Assembly (NCBI GenBank): GCA_025210475.1
Contig: JAOARW010000053.1
Span: 1-64,000 of the forward strand
Direction of reading: 5' to 3'
DNA length: 64,000 bases
Source of the DNA: Carboxylicivirga sp.
GTDB taxonomy: Bacteria; Bacteroidota; Bacteroidia; Bacteroidales; Marinilabiliaceae
The notes below the pieces were generated by a model, which saw nothing but the letters and a program-made list of their open reading frames with translations, was not told the origin of the DNA and did no database searches. This document shows, piece after piece, positions 61,463-64,000 of the stretch. The translations under genes were made by a program, and so were the position numbers. Each line of letters starts with the position of its first letter. Position 1 is the first letter of the stretch.

Positions 61463-62311
61463 TTAATTGTGCAGACTAAAGAGTTCAAAGACAGACTCGG
61501 TGTAAGTTTTAGATACTGGAATCTCAATTGGAGTTTCTGAATTTAATTTAATTCTAAGCCCCTCTTTAGTGCGTTCAATTAGCTTTACTTTCTGGAAATT
61601 AACCATAAAGGAGCGATGGCAGCGAATGACTTCGTGAGTTTTCAATGTTAATTCGAGATTCTTAAGGGTATTGCGTAACAGGAATTTGGATTGCTTCTGA
61701 TGATCAGCGTAATAGATGGTTACATAATTATCAGCACCTTGCAGGTAAAGCAAATCTTCCAGTTTAATCGACAAGCGCATATTCCCTTTTTCATCTTTAA
61801 ACAAGACCATTCCACCCGGTTCAATTTTTTCATGACCACCTTCTGCCAGGGCTTCCAGCTTTTCTTTATTATCAATCCAGGCAAAATATAACCACGATAC
61901 AGTGTAAGGAATTAGCAGTACCAGAGCCGTATTTTGAATCGACACTTTAAAGGCTTCTTCAAATGGTCGGGTGTCGTGCAAAATCAGCAACTCGTATAAG
62001 GTGTAAAACAACGACATGCTAATAATCTCGATGGCAATCCACACTAAATAATTGCCGATGGAAATATGCCGACTTCTTTTAGCTGAATGGTACATTATGA
62101 CCCGACTGATGACAACCACCAATACCCCTGTAAGAATAACCAGACTGGAATAGAAGAACAATTCAGTTTTGGAAATAGAAAACCAGTTACTGACATTAAA
62201 GGGGTGATAGATATTAATAAATACCAAAGCAAACACAGCCGTAAATAAAATAAGGCTGACAATGTTTTTCTTTTTAAGCAGAAAGGATGGTATCGCTTTA
62301 CTAAAATCCAT
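61463..62311 (-). CDS. Membrane-anchored LytTR DNA-binding regulator
   Basis: About 282 residues from ATG 62311 (MDFSKAIPSFLLKKKNIVSL); an ATG at 62332 adds seven. Four transmembrane helices (about 15-140) replace a receiver domain. The LytTR domain fills about 180-280 (LEDLLYLQGADNYVTIYYAD, LKTHEVIRCHRSFMVNFQKV), including the conserved CHRSFMVN. Membrane LytTR proteins bind direct repeats about 20 bp apart; such a pair lies in its own upstream region. No sensor kinase gene beside it. Confidence 0.88.
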   Translation of the reverse strand: MDFSKAIPSFLLKKKNIVSLILFTAVFALVFINIYHPFNVSNWFSISKTELFFYSSLVILTGVLVVVISRVIMYHSAKRSRHISIGNYLVWIAIEIISMSLFYTLYELLILHDTRPFEEAFKVSIQNTALVLLIPYTVSWLYFAWIDNKEKLEALAEGGHEKIEPGGMVLFKDEKGNMRLSIKLEDLLYLQGADNYVTIYYADHQKQSKFLLRNTLKNLELTLKTHEVIRCHRSFMVNFQKVKLIERTKEGLRIKLNSETPIEIPVSKTYTESVFELFSLHN

Positions 62312-62396
62312 GATTGCATAAAGATGCAACATAAACTTTAATTTAAGAATGGATAAGATGACTTTTTTGTTTTTTCAAGCCCGATTTCAATCCCAG

Positions 62397-62427
62397 AATT
62401 CACCCCGATATATAAAATTTCACCCCG
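62397..62427. promoter_or_regulatory. Direct repeats, probable LytTR binding sites
   Basis: AATTCACCCCG (62397-62407) and TTTCACCCCG (62418-62427) are direct repeats, 20 bp apart (C401 to C421), between the divergent LytTR gene and the hydrolase gene. Confidence 0.55.
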
Positions 62428-62552
62428 CATATGCCTGTTTAAGCCCATCAGAGGGGCGAAACTCACATAAAATTGCAAAGCACTATTTTCTTGAGTTGGT
62501 TTGTATCGAAGATGTAAACAGAAATAGAAACATCGCATATTTATGAAACTCC

Positions 62553-63677
62553 ATGAATTATTTTTTTCTATATCAAACTCTGAAGGCACGGTTTTCATCG
62601 GGAGCTGCCACACACTCTCCCGGTGAAAGTGCTTTTGGTTTTTTAACACAAGAGTTTCATTCCCGGTATAAGAATCTGTATCAAAATTCAGAATTACCAT
62701 TTGATATTTCTCTACCTGATTCTGAATTAAACAAAGATTTTATCTATCCCATATTTCACCCTAATAAGGAACAACAATCTGATGGCTGTATTATTTTACT
62801 GCATGGATTAAATGAACGTAGTTGGGATAAGTATTTGGCCTGGGGATATCAATTGGCCAACTATACACGTAAGACAGTTATACTCTTTCCCATAGCCCAC
62901 CATATGAATCGCTCGCCTAAAGCATGGAGTGATCCGCGGCAAATGAGTTCATTTGTGAAGCATCGGCGATCAATATTGCCTGAGGTGAATCAATTAAGCG
63001 TTGCCAATGTTGCCTTAAGTGAGCGACTAACGAACCGACCGGAACGTTTTCTTTTGTCAGGTTATCAGGCCGCCAACGATATATTGGATTTGGTTGATCA
63101 CATACGATCTGGTCATCACCCCATGATTATGAAAGAAGCCAAGATTGATTTTTTTGCCTATTCAATTGGCTCCTTTTTAGCTCAGATATTATTTCTGGCT
63201 AATGGAGATAAGGAGTTGGCCAATAGTAAATTATTGATTTTTTGTGGTGGTAGTACTTTTACCGATTGGCAAGGGGTATCGAAGTATATTATGGATAGTA
63301 AGGCATTTGAACGTTTGCATAACTACTACGAATCAGAAAATAAGTTTGATCCAACCGTATTGCATGTGATGAATGAAACGTCATTAGGACGTTCGTTTGT
63401 TGATATGTTATCCTTAAAGAACTTAAAAAAACGAAGTGGAAAGTGTTTTCTCTCGATGAAAGATCGTGTATCAACGGTTGTTTTGAAGAATGATAACGTG
63501 GCAATTGCTGATAAAGTTAAAAATACTTTAAAAGGGATGCGTGTGGAAGAATGGGATTTTAAATATCCCTATTCGCACATCATGCCATTTCCTTTGCTTT
63601 CTAATAAATTGGTAAATCAGGTTAACAAGGCTTTTGACAGATTGATGTTAAAAGCGGCTCTGCTTTTTACAACTTAA
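62553..63677 (+). CDS. DUF6051-like alpha/beta hydrolase
   Basis: 374 residues, no signal peptide. CIILLHGLNERSWDKYLAWG (about 79-98) is an oxyanion HG motif; the nucleophile elbow is AYSIG (about 200-204), with Ala for the first Gly as in some lipases; a C-terminal His in YPYSHIMPFP (about 331-340) could complete the triad, so a serine hydrolase is likely. The overall sequence looks like the Bacteroidota family DUF6051 as I remember it. Substrate unknown. Divergent from the LytTR gene with the direct repeats between. Confidence 0.72.
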   Translation: MNYFFLYQTLKARFSSGAATHSPGESAFGFLTQEFHSRYKNLYQNSELPFDISLPDSELNKDFIYPIFHPNKEQQSDGCIILLHGLNERSWDKYLAWGYQLANYTRKTVILFPIAHHMNRSPKAWSDPRQMSSFVKHRRSILPEVNQLSVANVALSERLTNRPERFLLSGYQAANDILDLVDHIRSGHHPMIMKEAKIDFFAYSIGSFLAQILFLANGDKELANSKLLIFCGGSTFTDWQGVSKYIMDSKAFERLHNYYESENKFDPTVLHVMNETSLGRSFVDMLSLKNLKKRSGKCFLSMKDRVSTVVLKNDNVAIADKVKNTLKGMRVEEWDFKYPYSHIMPFPLLSNKLVNQVNKAFDRLMLKAALLFTT

Positions 63678-63702
63678 TGAGAATGAATGATGTTAGCCTG
63701 AA

Positions 63703-63743
63703 AAAAAAGGGTGATTGGTTAAACGTAACCATCACCCTTTTTT
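63703..63743. terminator. Bidirectional terminator
   Basis: AAAAAAGGGTGAT-T-GGTT (63703-63720) pairs with AACCATCACCCTTTTTT (63727-63743), one bulged T. A-run on one side and T-run on the other serve both convergent genes. Confidence 0.85.
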
Positions 63744-63765
63744 AGATTTTATAGTAAGCAATTGC

Positions 63766-64000
63766 TTATTTACCTAGCATGTCAGTAACCTGGTTAAATA
63801 CATTTTCACCAGTGAAACCAAATTCTTTGTCCAATACCGTATAAGGTGCTGAATAACCAAAGTGGTCTAAGCCCCATACTTTTCCATTGGCACCAACCAA
63901 ACCTTCAAGAGTTACAGGTAATCCTGCAGTCATACCAAATCGAGGTGTTTCGGCTGGTAATACGGTTGCCTGATAGCTGGCAGCCTGATTACGGAATAAT
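63766..64000 (-). CDS. tkt: Transketolase, C-terminal part only
   Basis: The minus strand reads into the window from the right edge for 77 codons, ending at TAA (63768-63766). FRNQAASYQATVLPAETPRF then VWGLDHFGYSAPYTVLDKEF and GFTGENVFNQVTDMLGK is the C-terminal domain of transketolase, with the typical HFGxSAPxxxLxxEFGFT motif. Only the last ~11% of the ~670-residue enzyme is present. It links the oxidative and non-oxidative pentose phosphate steps with ThDP; the catalytic part lies outside. Confidence 0.9.
   Translation of the reverse strand, partial: LFRNQAASYQATVLPAETPRFGMTAGLPVTLEGLVGANGKVWGLDHFGYSAPYTVLDKEFGFTGENVFNQVTDMLGK

Overview
The window looks like a chromosomal segment of a member of the Bacteroidota, probably a marine or anaerobic Bacteroidales/Marinilabiliales-type organism. 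The phylum call rests on: promoters of the TTTG-N19/20-TAnnTTTG type (clearest before rplU, rpsP and the ilv operon); a SusC/SusD pair with an ECF sigma factor and FecR anti-sigma; GldA; a secreted protein with a type IX secretion-like C-terminus; ispG with the long central insertion; and S16 with an Ala/Glu-rich tail. The order-level placement is inference. I see no rRNA, tRNA, CRISPR array or transposase.

Layout. 1-0.8 kb: a lone 133-residue protein of unknown function among small palindromes. 0.8-3.8 kb (minus): rplU-rpmA-serS-DUF4286-ruvC. 4.0-6.1 kb: DUF151 nuclease-like protein and a CNT nucleoside transporter. 6.1-11.9 kb (minus): lipoprotein, trxA, and a DnaE carrying its own N-terminal proofreading exonuclease. 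12.1-14.8 kb: TonB receptor and rpsP. 14.9-21.7 kb (minus): PAP2-like membrane protein, rpoN, asnS, T9SS-type secreted protein, ispG. 21.9-25.9 kb: gldA, pdxH, cobalamin adenosyltransferase, rimM, thioesterase, Sua5/YrdC protein. 26.0-30.1 kb: a cobalamin riboswitch ahead of a siderophore-type TonB receptor and a PepSY membrane protein. 30.4-33.3 kb: dapD and a cluster of three related secreted proteins, the first a truncated remnant.

33.5-47.3 kb is a complete branched-chain amino acid locus: promoter, leader peptide with attenuator, ilvD, ilvB, ilvN, ilvC, leuA, leuC, leuD, a second LeuA/citramalate-synthase-like gene, leuB and ilvA. The leader codes for 21 residues, 13 of them Leu/Ile/Val, followed by mutually exclusive pause, antiterminator and terminator hairpins. 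This is classical ribosome-mediated attenuation and the strongest regulatory find here. Most junctions inside this operon hold odd low-complexity repeats (CTAG/AGCTAG-rich or ATTCGAC-type), and two hold intrinsic terminators.

47.4-56.9 kb is a small polysaccharide-utilization region (GH92 mannosidase, ECF sigma, FecR, SusC, SusD). 57.0-58.0 kb (minus): SPFH protein and a ribbon-helix-helix protein. 58.3 kb: unknown secreted protein. 58.9-61.3 kb (minus): a zinc ABC transporter whose promoter is overlapped by a perfect palindrome, probably a Zur-type operator. 61.5-62.3 kb (minus): a membrane LytTR regulator preceded by two direct repeats 20 bp apart. 62.6-63.7 kb: a DUF6051-like hydrolase. 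The right edge cuts a transketolase gene.
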